Source of the DNA: Bacteroidales bacterium
GTDB taxonomy: Bacteria > Bacteroidota > Bacteroidia > Bacteroidales > UBA932
Direction of reading: 5' to 3'
NCBI GenBank assembly: GCA_024693285.1
Contig: JAILLE010000038.1
Coordinates: 62,001 to 126,000 of the forward strand
DNA: 64,000 bases
Of this stretch, positions 15,619-24,557 are shown one piece after another (position 1 is the stretch's first letter; every line of letters starts with the position of its first letter). Made by a program: the position numbers and the translations under genes. The notes below the pieces were generated by a model, which was not told the DNA's origin, searched no databases, and saw nothing but the letters and a program-made list of their open reading frames with translations.

Positions 15619-17121
15619 ATGAGCAACGACATGTCAAGACGCTCTTTCCTTAAGAAGGGAACAGCGATGGCTGCCGGACTGGCAGTAGCACCTGGTATCA
15701 TGATGGCCGGAGAGGCCCCCAAGACTGACAAGAAGAAGAAAAAAGTGACTCCTCCCGAGAAGCTTAAGATTCTTGGTGTCGGTATTGGAGGACGTGGAGC
15801 CGCCGACCTTCGTGAGATGGAGACCGAGGATATCATCGGACTTTGCGACGTCGACTGGAAGTATGCTGACCATATTTTCAAGAGATATCCTAACGCCAAG
15901 AAGTACAATGACTACCGTGTGATGTTCGACGAGATGCTTGATCAGGCTGACGCCGTCATGATTGCCACCGCCGACCACACCCATGCCGTTATCGCTGCCC
16001 AGGCCATCGCCGCCGGAAAGCACGTCTACTGCGAGAAGCCCCTCACCCTGACTGTTTATGAGGCCCGCCTCCTCACCAAGCTTGCCGCGAAGTACAAGGT
16101 GGCCACACAGATGGGTAATCAGGGCGCTTCCGGCGCCGGCACCCGCCAGGCTATCGAGTGGCTGTGGAATGGTGAGATTGGAGAGGTCACCCGCGTTGAC
16201 TGCTTCACCGACCGTCCTATTTGGCCTCAGGGACTTGAGAAACCCTCAGAGGTCCAGCCTATCCCTTCAACCCTGAACTGGGACGCCTTCATCGGCCCCG
16301 CCCCGATGCGTGACTACAACGAGATCTACCATCCTTGGAACTTCCGCGGCTGGTGGGACTTCGGCACCGGTGCTATGGGTGACATGGCTTGCCATATCAT
16401 GCATGTCCCGTTTGTCGGTCTGAAGCTCGGTTATCCGATCAAGGCCCAGGCCAGCTCTACCCCTGTCCTCACCGACTGCTGCCCTAGCGCTGAGATGATC
16501 AAGCTGACCTTCCCTGCCCGTGAGAACCTGCCTAAGCTCGCTCTTCCTGAGGTCGAGGTCCGCTGGTACGACGGTGGCTTCAAGCCTGAGCGTCCCGAGG
16601 GTATTCCTGAGGGTGTCAACCTCAATACCGATGGTGGCTGCAGCATCTTCTACGGCACCAAGGACATCATGGTTGTCGGTTGCTACGGTAACAAGCCTTA
16701 CCTTGTCTCCGGCCGCAAGCCTGAGGTTCCTCACGCTGTCCGCGAGGTTACCCTTTCCCACCAGCAGGACTGGATCCGCGCTTGCAAGGAGTGCATGGTC
16801 GATCCTGACAACTTCACCCGTTCAGCTTCTGACTTCAGCCAGGCCGGTCCGTTCGTTGAGATGGTCGACCTCGGTGTCGCCGCTGTCAGGCTCCAGGATC
16901 TCAACCAGATTCTCGAGTGGGATGGCCCGAACATGAAGTTCACCAACATCCCTGCCGAGGCTAAGATCAGGTTCCAGATCCACGATGGTTTCACCATCAA
17001 GGACGGTCACCCGACCTTCAACAAGACCTACACGGATCCTGTCAACGCCCGCGAGTTCGCCGCCGGCCTCATCAAACGTGAGTACCGTGCTGGCTACAAG
17101 CTCCCTGATATGCCCGAATAA
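15619..17121 (+). CDS. Gfo/Idh/MocA family oxidoreductase with Tat signal
   Basis: 500 residues. The N-terminus has a twin-arginine motif (SRRSFLKK) and a hydrophobic stretch, so the protein is probably exported folded with its cofactor. The Rossmann motif GVGIGGRGAADL follows, and then the family EKPLT motif at about residue 140, whose lysine is catalytic in relatives. Relatives oxidise sugars or glycosides, some at carbon 3. It heads a three-gene set with a DUF1080 lipoprotein and an isomerase-like lipoprotein, which suggests cleavage of glycosides through 3-keto intermediates in the periplasm. Codon use is strongly biased (GTC, CTC, CGC, CCT), unlike the flanking genes, which suggests high expression. 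Confidence 0.88.
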   Translation: MSNDMSRRSFLKKGTAMAAGLAVAPGIMMAGEAPKTDKKKKKVTPPEKLKILGVGIGGRGAADLREMETEDIIGLCDVDWKYADHIFKRYPNAKKYNDYRVMFDEMLDQADAVMIATADHTHAVIAAQAIAAGKHVYCEKPLTLTVYEARLLTKLAAKYKVATQMGNQGASGAGTRQAIEWLWNGEIGEVTRVDCFTDRPIWPQGLEKPSEVQPIPSTLNWDAFIGPAPMRDYNEIYHPWNFRGWWDFGTGAMGDMACHIMHVPFVGLKLGYPIKAQASSTPVLTDCCPSAEMIKLTFPARENLPKLALPEVEVRWYDGGFKPERPEGIPEGVNLNTDGGCSIFYGTKDIMVVGCYGNKPYLVSGRKPEVPHAVREVTLSHQQDWIRACKECMVDPDNFTRSASDFSQAGPFVEMVDLGVAAVRLQDLNQILEWDGPNMKFTNIPAEAKIRFQIHDGFTIKDGHPTFNKTYTDPVNAREFAAGLIKREYRAGYKLPDMPE

Positions 17122-17144
17122 TCTTTAAATCTTATATTTACATT

Positions 17145-18002
17145 ATGAAGAAAATCTTAGTTATCGTAGCTTGCGCCGCGGCGGTCCTGGCACTTTCCGC
17201 ATGCAAGAACAAGAAGGCCGCTGCCACTGCTGAGGACAACGGCGTACCCGCCTACGAGGTTGTTGAAAACGCGCAGGTTGATCTGGCTGGCTTCCCCGTT
17301 GATGACGAGGGTTACATTGTGATCTTTGACGGCACATCCCTTAATGGTTGGAGGGGCTATGGGAAAGATAATGTTCCCGCCCGTTGGACCATCGAGGACG
17401 GTTGCCTCAAGTTCGCCGGCACCGGTGCTGGTGAGTCCCAGTCCGGAGACGGTGGCGACATCATCTTCACCAAGAAGTTCAAGAACTTCGAGTTGAAGTT
17501 TGATTGGAAGATCTCCAAGGGTGGAAACTCTGGTGTCTTCTATCTCGCCCGTGAGGTCACTACCAAGAATAAAGAGACAGGTGCTGTCCAGTATGAGCCT
17601 ATCTACATCTCAGCTCCTGAGTATCAGGTTCTTGACAATGCCAATCATCCGGATGCCAAGCTCGGTCATGACGGCAACCGCCAGAGCGCTTCCCTTTATG
17701 ACATGATCCCTGCCAAGCCGCAGAACCAGAATCCTTTCGGTGAGTGGAACACTGGTAGCATCATGGTCTATCAGGGCACTGTGGTTCACGCCCAGAATGG
17801 CGAGAACGTCCTCGAGTATCATCTCTGGACTCCTAAGTGGACCGAGATGCTTCAGGCCAGCAAGTTCTCCCAGGAGGCTTGGCCGCTCGCTTTCGAGCTG
17901 CTGAACAACCTTGGTGGCGACGCCCACGAGGGCTACATCGGTTTCCAGGATCATGGCAACGATGTGTGGTATCGTAATATTCGCGTGAAAATCCTTGACT
18001 AA
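17145..18002 (+). CDS. DUF1080 (3-keto-glycoside hydrolase-like) lipoprotein
   Basis: 285 residues. A lipoprotein signal (VLALSAC, cysteine about residue 20) precedes a DUF1080 concanavalin-like domain with GYIVIFDGTSLNGWRGYG near residue 50, FELKFDWKISKGGNSGVFY and the C-terminal GYIGFQDHGNDVWYRNIRV. Members of this family act on 3-keto-disaccharides or 3-keto-glycosides. It lies 23 bases after the oxidoreductase and abuts the next gene (TAA directly followed by ATG), so the three are co-transcribed. The reaction is inferred from family and context. Confidence 0.88.
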   Translation: MKKILVIVACAAAVLALSACKNKKAAATAEDNGVPAYEVVENAQVDLAGFPVDDEGYIVIFDGTSLNGWRGYGKDNVPARWTIEDGCLKFAGTGAGESQSGDGGDIIFTKKFKNFELKFDWKISKGGNSGVFYLAREVTTKNKETGAVQYEPIYISAPEYQVLDNANHPDAKLGHDGNRQSASLYDMIPAKPQNQNPFGEWNTGSIMVYQGTVVHAQNGENVLEYHLWTPKWTEMLQASKFSQEAWPLAFELLNNLGGDAHEGYIGFQDHGNDVWYRNIRVKILD

Positions 18003-18902
18003 ATGAGAAGCGGTTTGATTCTTATGGCTGCTCTCCTGCTTATGGCGGGATGTGGCCAGCCCAAGGCCAAGGAGCCTGTGAAGAAGGATATCGGTCTCCA
18101 GCTCTACAGCATCAGGAACGTCATCGGTAACGCCGAGAAGTATGCCGCCAATCACGAGCAGGTCTTCAAGGCTCTGGCCGAGATGGGTTACACGGCCGTG
18201 GAGGCTGCTAACTATGATGGTGAGCAGGGTTTGCTCTACGGAGTCGCTCCTGAGCAGTACAAGGCTGATCTTGAGGCCGCTGGTCTCAAGTCAATGTCCA
18301 GCCATGTCGGTCATTCCCTCTCTCCTGAGGAGTTGGCGACCGGCAATTTCGACGAGTCAATGAAATGGTGGGACAAGGCGATCGCTGCCCATAAGGCCGC
18401 TGGTTGCTCCTACATTGTAACCCCCAGCTTCCCTATCCCCGACAACCTGAAGGACCTCAAGACCTATTGCGATTACTTCAACGCCATTGGCAAGAAGTGC
18501 GCTGAGGCCGGAATGGGTTATGGCTACCACAACCATGCTCATGAGTTCAACAAGGTCGAGGATAAGGTCGTCTATGACTTCATGCTCGAGAACACTGATC
18601 CTAATTATGTATTCTTCCAGATGGATGTGTACTGGGCTTGCATGGGCCGCGCCTATCCTGTCGAGTACTTCCGCAAGTATCCTGGCCGCTTCAAGATGCT
18701 CCACATCAAGGATCATTATGAGCTTGGTGAGAGTGGTATGGTCGGCTTCGACGCGATTTTCAAAAACGCTGATGTCGCTGGTCTGGAGAACTACATCGTG
18801 GAGCTTGAGGGCTTCACCAAGGGTGAGTGGGATGTGAGCATCAAGGCTTGCGCCGACTATCTGCTGGGCTCCGATTTCGTCAAGGAGACCTACTCTAAAT
18901 AG
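18003..18902 (+). CDS. Sugar phosphate isomerase/epimerase-like TIM-barrel lipoprotein
   Basis: 299 residues. A lipoprotein signal (LLLMAGC) is followed by an AP-endonuclease-2-type TIM barrel beginning with IGLQLYSIRNVIG. Metal-ligand motifs characteristic of the fold are visible (GYHNHAHEF near residue 180, FQMDVYWACMG and MLHIKDHYE). The enzyme probably isomerises or cleaves keto-sugars made by its neighbours; the exact substrate is unknown. It starts right after the DUF1080 stop and is followed by a strong terminator, so it is the last gene of the set. Confidence 0.86.
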   Translation: MRSGLILMAALLLMAGCGQPKAKEPVKKDIGLQLYSIRNVIGNAEKYAANHEQVFKALAEMGYTAVEAANYDGEQGLLYGVAPEQYKADLEAAGLKSMSSHVGHSLSPEELATGNFDESMKWWDKAIAAHKAAGCSYIVTPSFPIPDNLKDLKTYCDYFNAIGKKCAEAGMGYGYHNHAHEFNKVEDKVVYDFMLENTDPNYVFFQMDVYWACMGRAYPVEYFRKYPGRFKMLHIKDHYELGESGMVGFDAIFKNADVAGLENYIVELEGFTKGEWDVSIKACADYLLGSDFVKETYSK

Positions 18903-18924
18903 ATCCTTCTCTAACCACACGCAC

Positions 18925-18951
18925 AAGGGCCGCTCACCAGCGGCCCTTTTT
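18925..18951 (+). terminator. Rho-independent terminator after the keto-glycoside gene set
   Basis: A nine-base perfect stem (AGGGCCGCT and AGCGGCCCT, four-base loop CACC) is followed by a T run. It ends transcription 22 bases after the isomerase-like gene. Confidence 0.9.
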
Positions 18952-18998
18952 GCATCACCTTCCCATATACAGGGGCTAACTGCTGATTGGTGATAAAG

Positions 18999-21900
18999 CT
19001 ATAGGAGGTTGTAATTGATGGAGAGGATGCGGACGGGGCCGAGAAGGCCGGAGGATTGGAGCTCTGAGTCTTTGTCGAGAGATGTGGAAGTCTGGAAGGT
19101 GAAGCGCTCGGACTCCGGAATGACCTCCTTCTCTCCGATCAACCTGTTGCGCCAGCAATTCACCACCTCGACCTCGACACTGTTGCTCCCCCTCTTCAGG
19201 AACCCGCTAATATTCAACCGGTAAGGAGCCGTCCAGACTCCCCCGGCATATTTCCCGTTGACCTTCACCTTAGCCATCACCATGACCTTGCCAAGATCAA
19301 TGTATACCGGCCCTGATGGCACCTTCTTGAGTTTGAACTCAGAAGAATAAACAGCCGTGCCGGAGAAATACTTGATATGCGGATCGGAAGACTCTGTCCA
19401 ATCGGTAAGCTGGTCGAAAACAACCGGAGCCTCAGGGCCACCTCTCCCCTCTTGGAATGCGGCCATCCACGGCCCATTGACCTCAGCCACAACTGTTTCC
19501 ACAGGATAATTCATGCCTTCTCCGGCCGCGGGCAACGCATCTTTGCGGAATACAATGAAAGAACTCTCGAAGGCATCAAGCCTCATCGGAACCTTAGTGG
19601 TCTTTGAAAGGAACTTGAATTCAGGTAATGAGCGGATTTCAGCTGTCAGAGGGTTCCAAAGCTCAGGAGCCTTGCCTTTAACCCGGAATATTCCATCAAA
19701 AGAGATTGGCTCTTCGCCCTGATTGGAAACGAAATAGATATCAGCGTCTTCCTGCGTCAGATGAATGAACTGAATCGGAAGCGTAGGATCGTCAGCCACG
19801 AAATCAGCGGTTATCCCCTTCTCGGCGAAAACGCTTTCAAGCGAGCCGGACCTGTAGACCTTGCCCTTGCCATAATCGAAACACGTGGCGAAAGGCTCCT
19901 CCGAGGTCCGCCACATCTTAGCCGCGATCTCCTTTACTTTCAAGTCAGCAAGCGGCCATCCGGCAAGACTCGGGGACTTCTTAGGAGCAGGCCCCAGGAT
20001 TGTCAAGCCTTCAGCCACAAGTCTTTCCAACTTTGCGAGAAGCTCAGGACGCATCGTACGGATGTTCGGAAGGACCAGGACTGAATATTCCATCCCGCTC
20101 TGCAGCAGCAACTTCCCGTCCTTGACAGATGCGTTCATCAAGACCTCGGCATTGACGAAATCGTAGGAATAACCCTCCGGAATCTCAGGATCCCTGGTTC
20201 CGGTCATCTTCGGAGCGTCCTCTCCCAGGAAATAAGCCACATCGGCCACATAGCGCCCTTGCTGGAGCAAATAGTTGCAACGCTTAAGGTAATCGCTGAA
20301 TACATCCATCTGCGAGAACCAGGTATTGTGGCGGTTGAACTCATTTCCAAACCAAGCGTTCAAACCCGGGACCCGATCATCAGGCTGTTGGATGTAAACA
20401 TGCATCAGAGAAGAGTTTATGCCCTCCGTGAAGAAACGGTCACCCCTCTGCTTCATCTGTCCTGGATACTGGGTGAAGTCAGGCCCGCCGCAAGTGAAAC
20501 TTTCAGCCCAGACCTTTTTCTTTCCATAAATATGGCCGCAGGAAGAAGCCACCCTGTTCTCGATATCTCCCAGGTCACCGAAACTCCAGAATTCCCCCGC
20601 TATCTCGTCAGACTGGCCTCCATACTGAAGGAACTCACCAGGGAAGCCCCAGTGGCCGTAATTCTCCAGCCAAGTAGTGAGACCATGCTCATTACTGATC
20701 TCCCTAAGCCCACCTACATAATTATATGAGACCTCATCGGCGACCAGCCTACGCACGTCCCAAAGGAAGCGGTCCGAAATATCACGGCTTCCCACGACGA
20801 CACCGCTGTAGACCGGAAGATAAGGCGTCGGATCATAACCGTAGGCCTTCTTGAAATCCTCGATCATATCATCAGTCCAATTCTGGCCTCCAGTCTCATA
20901 ACTATCCTCCACAACGATCTTGAAAGTCTTCCTGTCAGCGGCCGGAATCCGTTCGAGAATGACTCCCAGATAGTTATTGAAATGGTCCCTGATATGCTTT
21001 TTGCTCATCTTGTCAGTCTCAAGGCCCTGGCCTTCCACCGGAGCAGGACCATCCATTGATCCGGTCGGCAACATGGCGGTCCTGGCCACGACCCATTTCC
21101 CGGCGGGAACTGTCCAGTCAAGAGTGCCGTCAGATGACATATATTCAGTTATATCAATTACTTCCGACGGTTTGACGACTAATCCGGCCTCGTCTGTCGG
21201 TTGCTCTGGCCACATATAAGCGTCCCACATCGGGTGCGGAGTCTGCCACATCTTGGCGAAAGCCTTCTCGGGATAGCGCTCGACCACAGGCACATCCGAA
21301 AGAGTGACCTTGCTGATGACTCCAGCCTTTTCCAACTTGATCACAAACTCGCGCCCGACCGTCTCCGGGATTGAGACTACCACGGGAGCATAAGGATCAA
21401 AACCCACATTGACACCAGCGTTACTCCTGTCGGCATAGGTCTTCATAACCAGCTTCCCATCCGCGAACAACTCCACATCTGTTTCCCCAGTCTTCGGAAC
21501 AAACTCCAGAACAACAGTCCTGACACTGACAGGAGACTCGGACCGGAGCGAAATCTCCTTCAAAGCACTCACGTTACCCGAAGTCGAAAGAAGAGTCTTC
21601 GGCTCAATCAACGGATAAGCCAACACCTTGACATCCTGCGAGTTCTCTCCGACATCAGGAAGCTTTGCATGATACTTCACAGGTCCGGCAAGAGTGTCCT
21701 TGACCGTGGCCAGGTAACGCATCGCCTGGGATGGCTTGACCCAAGGCCCACCACTCTGGCTCCATCCGGGGCAATTGAATAAACCGACATCGATCCCAAG
21801 CTCTCCGGCTGTCTTGAACATTGTGTGGAGAATGTTCCACCAATCATCCGTGAACATCTTTAGCGGTCCCAGCGGAATCCCCTGCCCGTCTCCGATCATT

Positions 21901-22124
21901 CCGATCTGTACCCTTGTGATCCCGGCTTCCTTCATCGCATAAAGATCCTTGACAACGCCCTCCTCACTCATATTACCGCCTATCCAATACCAATAGACAC
22001 CGATAGGTTGTTCCCATGATATGTTTTTGAAATTCTGCTCGATAGATCCGATTGAGTTTTGCGCCGCGGCAGATGCGGAAATCAAGACCATCAGGAAAGA
22101 GATAGCTTTAAGGATGTTCTTCAT
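18999..22124 (-). CDS. Large exported glycoside hydrolase, GH106-like (alpha-L-rhamnosidase type)
   Basis: About 1041 residues from the ATG at 22124, with a signal peptide ending in SAAAQ. Near the N-terminus YWYWIGGNMSEEGVVKDLYAMKEAGI matches the start of the GH106 catalytic region, and WTDDMIEDFKKAYGYDPTPYLP lies further on. The C-terminus looks like a beta-sandwich carbohydrate-binding module (YIDLGKVMVMAKVKVNGKY). Family members remove rhamnose from plant pectins and related glycans. No SusCD pair lies next to it. It is divergent from the amidohydrolase gene and convergent with the keto-glycoside set. The exact substrate is not shown by the sequence. Confidence 0.8.
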   Translation of the reverse strand: MKNILKAISFLMVLISASAAAQNSIGSIEQNFKNISWEQPIGVYWYWIGGNMSEEGVVKDLYAMKEAGITRVQIGMIGDGQGIPLGPLKMFTDDWWNILHTMFKTAGELGIDVGLFNCPGWSQSGGPWVKPSQAMRYLATVKDTLAGPVKYHAKLPDVGENSQDVKVLAYPLIEPKTLLSTSGNVSALKEISLRSESPVSVRTVVLEFVPKTGETDVELFADGKLVMKTYADRSNAGVNVGFDPYAPVVVSIPETVGREFVIKLEKAGVISKVTLSDVPVVERYPEKAFAKMWQTPHPMWDAYMWPEQPTDEAGLVVKPSEVIDITEYMSSDGTLDWTVPAGKWVVARTAMLPTGSMDGPAPVEGQGLETDKMSKKHIRDHFNNYLGVILERIPAADRKTFKIVVEDSYETGGQNWTDDMIEDFKKAYGYDPTPYLPVYSGVVVGSRDISDRFLWDVRRLVADEVSYNYVGGLREISNEHGLTTWLENYGHWGFPGEFLQYGGQSDEIAGEFWSFGDLGDIENRVASSCGHIYGKKKVWAESFTCGGPDFTQYPGQMKQRGDRFFTEGINSSLMHVYIQQPDDRVPGLNAWFGNEFNRHNTWFSQMDVFSDYLKRCNYLLQQGRYVADVAYFLGEDAPKMTGTRDPEIPEGYSYDFVNAEVLMNASVKDGKLLLQSGMEYSVLVLPNIRTMRPELLAKLERLVAEGLTILGPAPKKSPSLAGWPLADLKVKEIAAKMWRTSEEPFATCFDYGKGKVYRSGSLESVFAEKGITADFVADDPTLPIQFIHLTQEDADIYFVSNQGEEPISFDGIFRVKGKAPELWNPLTAEIRSLPEFKFLSKTTKVPMRLDAFESSFIVFRKDALPAAGEGMNYPVETVVAEVNGPWMAAFQEGRGGPEAPVVFDQLTDWTESSDPHIKYFSGTAVYSSEFKLKKVPSGPVYIDLGKVMVMAKVKVNGKYAGGVWTAPYRLNISGFLKRGSNSVEVEVVNCWRNRLIGEKEVIPESERFTFQTSTSLDKDSELQSSGLLGPVRILSINYNLL

Positions 22125-22168
22125 CGCTTCAGGGTTATTAATTCTAAACAATATTAGCGATTTTTTCT

Positions 22169-22176
22169 TATATTTG
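22169..22176 (+). promoter_or_regulatory. Predicted -7 element for the amidohydrolase-punA-nadE run
   Basis: TATATTTG, a full match to TAnnTTTG, 16 bases upstream of the ATG at 22193. Confidence 0.5.
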
Positions 22177-22192
22177 AAAAATCGGTCTTGAT

Positions 22193-23473
22193 ATGGGAGA
22201 TTTATTCCTTAGAAATATAACACTCGACGGGAAGCAGGTCGACATCATGATCGCCGGAGGGAAGATCAGCAAAATCACCCCCGCCGGGCTCCAGGTCCCT
22301 GAGCCGATCGCGGAAGAGATTCTCGACTGCACCGGCAAAACAGCCTCCCCTGCATTCGTCAATATGCACACCCATGCCGCCATGAGTCTCCTCAGAGGCG
22401 TTGGCGCTGATATGGTCCTTTCCGATTGGCTAGACCACATCTGGTCCATCGAGGCACACATTGACGAGCCTTTTGTCCTGCGAGCCTCCAGGGTGGCCGC
22501 CCTCGAGATGATAAAGACCGGCACTACCACCTTCAACGACATGTATTGGCACTCACCGATGACAAGGTTGGCCGCAGCGGAAGCTGGACTCGGCTGCCTT
22601 ATCTCCTACACCTTCCTTGACAATTTCAACGAGGAAACCGCAGCGAAGCAGAAGGACGAATGCCAGATCATCCATGAGACGTCCAGAGGCTGGGGAGCCC
22701 GAGAGCACTTTGCTGTCAGCATCCATTCCGTCTACACGGTCAGCGAACCCTTGATCCTTTGGGTCACTGAATATGCCAGGAAAAATGGGCTTCGAATCCA
22801 TCTCCATGTCGCCGAGACTGAGCAGGAAGTAATTGATTGCAAGGCCAATCACGGAGGTTTAAGTCCCGTGGAGTATTTCGACTCCCTTGGAGTTCTTGGG
22901 CCAGATGTGATAGCCGCTCACGCCCTTTGGCTCAGCGAGAAGGATGTGGAGATACTTGGCGCTAGAGGTGTCAACTGCGTACACAATATCAACTCCAATC
23001 TCAAACTCGCTTCCGGCATAAGATTCCTTTGCAAGGAACTCAAGGACGCTGGAGCTAATATCTGTCTCGGTACTGACGGTTGCGCCTCATCCAACAACCT
23101 CGATATTCTCGAGGCGATGAAGACCACAGCGATAGTCTCCAAAGGCTGGAGAAGGGATCCCACTTCCCTTCCGCTACAGGATTTGCTTGACATGGCCACA
23201 GTTAACGGGGGCAAGGCGCTTGGAGTCAAGACCGGCAAGATTGAAGAAGGTTGGGACGCTGACATCCAGATAATTGACACGGACAACACATTCTTCCTGT
23301 CCCCCGCTCCCTTCCTAGCCAACCTGGTATATTCCGCCCACAGCGATTGCGTCAGCTCGCTGGTTTCTGGAGGTCGGCTGGTCATGAGGGACAGGACCGT
23401 CCCCAGCGAGGAGGAGATTCTTGATGGAGGCCGTGAGGCGCTGAGTTTTATTGCGAATATCAGAAATAATTAA
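22193..23473 (+). CDS. Amidohydrolase of the MTA/SAH deaminase type
   Basis: 426 residues. The metal site of the amidohydrolase superfamily is clear: MHTHAAM (HxH, about residue 59), the HLHVAETEQEV motif, a histidine in VIAAHALWL and the aspartate of LGTDGCASSNN. The overall sequence fits the MtaD family, which deaminates 5'-methylthioadenosine, S-adenosylhomocysteine or related adenine nucleosides. The neighbour seven bases downstream is a purine nucleoside phosphorylase, which supports a role in purine nucleoside salvage. The substrate range is not decided by sequence. Confidence 0.87.
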   Translation: MGDLFLRNITLDGKQVDIMIAGGKISKITPAGLQVPEPIAEEILDCTGKTASPAFVNMHTHAAMSLLRGVGADMVLSDWLDHIWSIEAHIDEPFVLRASRVAALEMIKTGTTTFNDMYWHSPMTRLAAAEAGLGCLISYTFLDNFNEETAAKQKDECQIIHETSRGWGAREHFAVSIHSVYTVSEPLILWVTEYARKNGLRIHLHVAETEQEVIDCKANHGGLSPVEYFDSLGVLGPDVIAAHALWLSEKDVEILGARGVNCVHNINSNLKLASGIRFLCKELKDAGANICLGTDGCASSNNLDILEAMKTTAIVSKGWRRDPTSLPLQDLLDMATVNGGKALGVKTGKIEEGWDADIQIIDTDNTFFLSPAPFLANLVYSAHSDCVSSLVSGGRLVMRDRTVPSEEEILDGGREALSFIANIRNN

Positions 23474-23480
23474 TAATCAA

Positions 23481-24308
23481 ATGGATACAAGAATAGAAAG
23501 AATCCATCTTGCTGCCGAATATATTCAGAAACAGATCGGTGATCTGAAGCCTGTTGTCGGAATCATTCTCGGCAGCGGCCTCGGCAAGCTCGCCAATTCG
23601 GTCAAGGATCCCATCGTGATTCCTTACAAGAATATCCCTGGATTCCCTGTCTCCACGGCTATCGGCCATAAGGGTAACTTCCTTGTCGGAGAGGTCGGTG
23701 GAAAGACCGCTATCATGATGCAGGGCCGCATCCACTATTATGAGGGCTATTCGATGGAACTGGTGACTCTTCCGACCAGGGTCATGGTCAAACTCGGCAT
23801 CCAGTATCTGTTTGTGTCCAATGCCGCGGGAGGAGTCAATTACGACTATAAGGTCGGCGACCTCATGATAATCAAAGACCACATCTGCCAGCAACCTAAC
23901 CCATTGATCGGTCCAAATATGGACGAATTCGGCCCCCGTTTCCCCGACATGACAAGGCCCTACGATCTCGGTTTGATCGCCAAGGCGGAGGAAATCGCCG
24001 CAAGCTTGGGTATTCCTCTCAAGAAGGGTGTGTATTTCGGCGGCACAGGCCCCACTTACGAGACTCCGTCCGAGTATAAATATATTAGGATCATCGGTGG
24101 AGATGTGACCGGAATGTCAACCATTCCTGAGGTCATTACCGCCCGCCATTCGGATATTCCGGTGTTCGGCATGTCTGTGGTCACGAACGAGGCCCATGAC
24201 GACTATGCGGAGGACTACAAGAATGACGGGGACGACGTGATAAAGGCTGCGGATGCCGCGGCTGACAGAATGTGCTCAATATTTGTTAAACTTATCGAAT
24301 CACTATAA
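23481..24308 (+). CDS. punA: Purine nucleoside phosphorylase
   Basis: 275 residues from the ATG at 23481; an earlier in-frame start lies inside the preceding gene and is unlikely. Family motifs are GIILGSGLGKL with the phosphate-binding serine, QGRIHYYEGYSM, VSNAAGGVN and the C-terminal GMSVVTNEAHDD. It cleaves purine ribonucleosides with phosphate, giving the base and ribose 1-phosphate. Together with the upstream deaminase it forms a salvage pair. Confidence 0.93.
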   Translation: MDTRIERIHLAAEYIQKQIGDLKPVVGIILGSGLGKLANSVKDPIVIPYKNIPGFPVSTAIGHKGNFLVGEVGGKTAIMMQGRIHYYEGYSMELVTLPTRVMVKLGIQYLFVSNAAGGVNYDYKVGDLMIIKDHICQQPNPLIGPNMDEFGPRFPDMTRPYDLGLIAKAEEIAASLGIPLKKGVYFGGTGPTYETPSEYKYIRIIGGDVTGMSTIPEVITARHSDIPVFGMSVVTNEAHDDYAEDYKNDGDDVIKAADAAADRMCSIFVKLIESL

Positions 24309-24311
24309 GAT

Positions 24312-24542
24312 ATGCCTAAGTTTCTTAATATCATTTATTTCGTTGTAGCGGCGTTCATCATCGCCTTCGGCGTCGCCGCTGTAGTTAATGGGTCCGGAAA
24401 GTCCTGGGCGAATATACTTATTCTCTTGATCGGATGCTATTTCGTTTACAGGGGGATAGCTTTGACCGTCAACGCCAAGCGTCGCGCGGAGAGGGAAAAC
24501 CTTGAGTTACAGGACAAAAACAACGATCCGGCCAACGCCTAA
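24312..24542 (+). CDS. Small two-helix membrane protein
   Basis: 76 residues with two hydrophobic segments (IIYFVVAAFIIAFGVAAVV and ILILLIGCYFVYRGIAL) and a charged C-terminal tail (RRAERENLELQDKNN). It lies three bases after punA and 15 bases before nadE, so it is probably co-transcribed. No family is recognised. Confidence 0.7.
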   Translation: MPKFLNIIYFVVAAFIIAFGVAAVVNGSGKSWANILILLIGCYFVYRGIALTVNAKRRAERENLELQDKNNDPANA

Positions 24543-24557
24543 TTATATTCATTTAAA

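Noticed and set aside
16267..16761. A 164-codon open frame on the minus strand opposite the Gfo/Idh/MocA gene
   Set aside because: The plus-strand gene is well conserved with clear motifs. The strong codon bias of that gene creates open frames on the opposite strand by chance.
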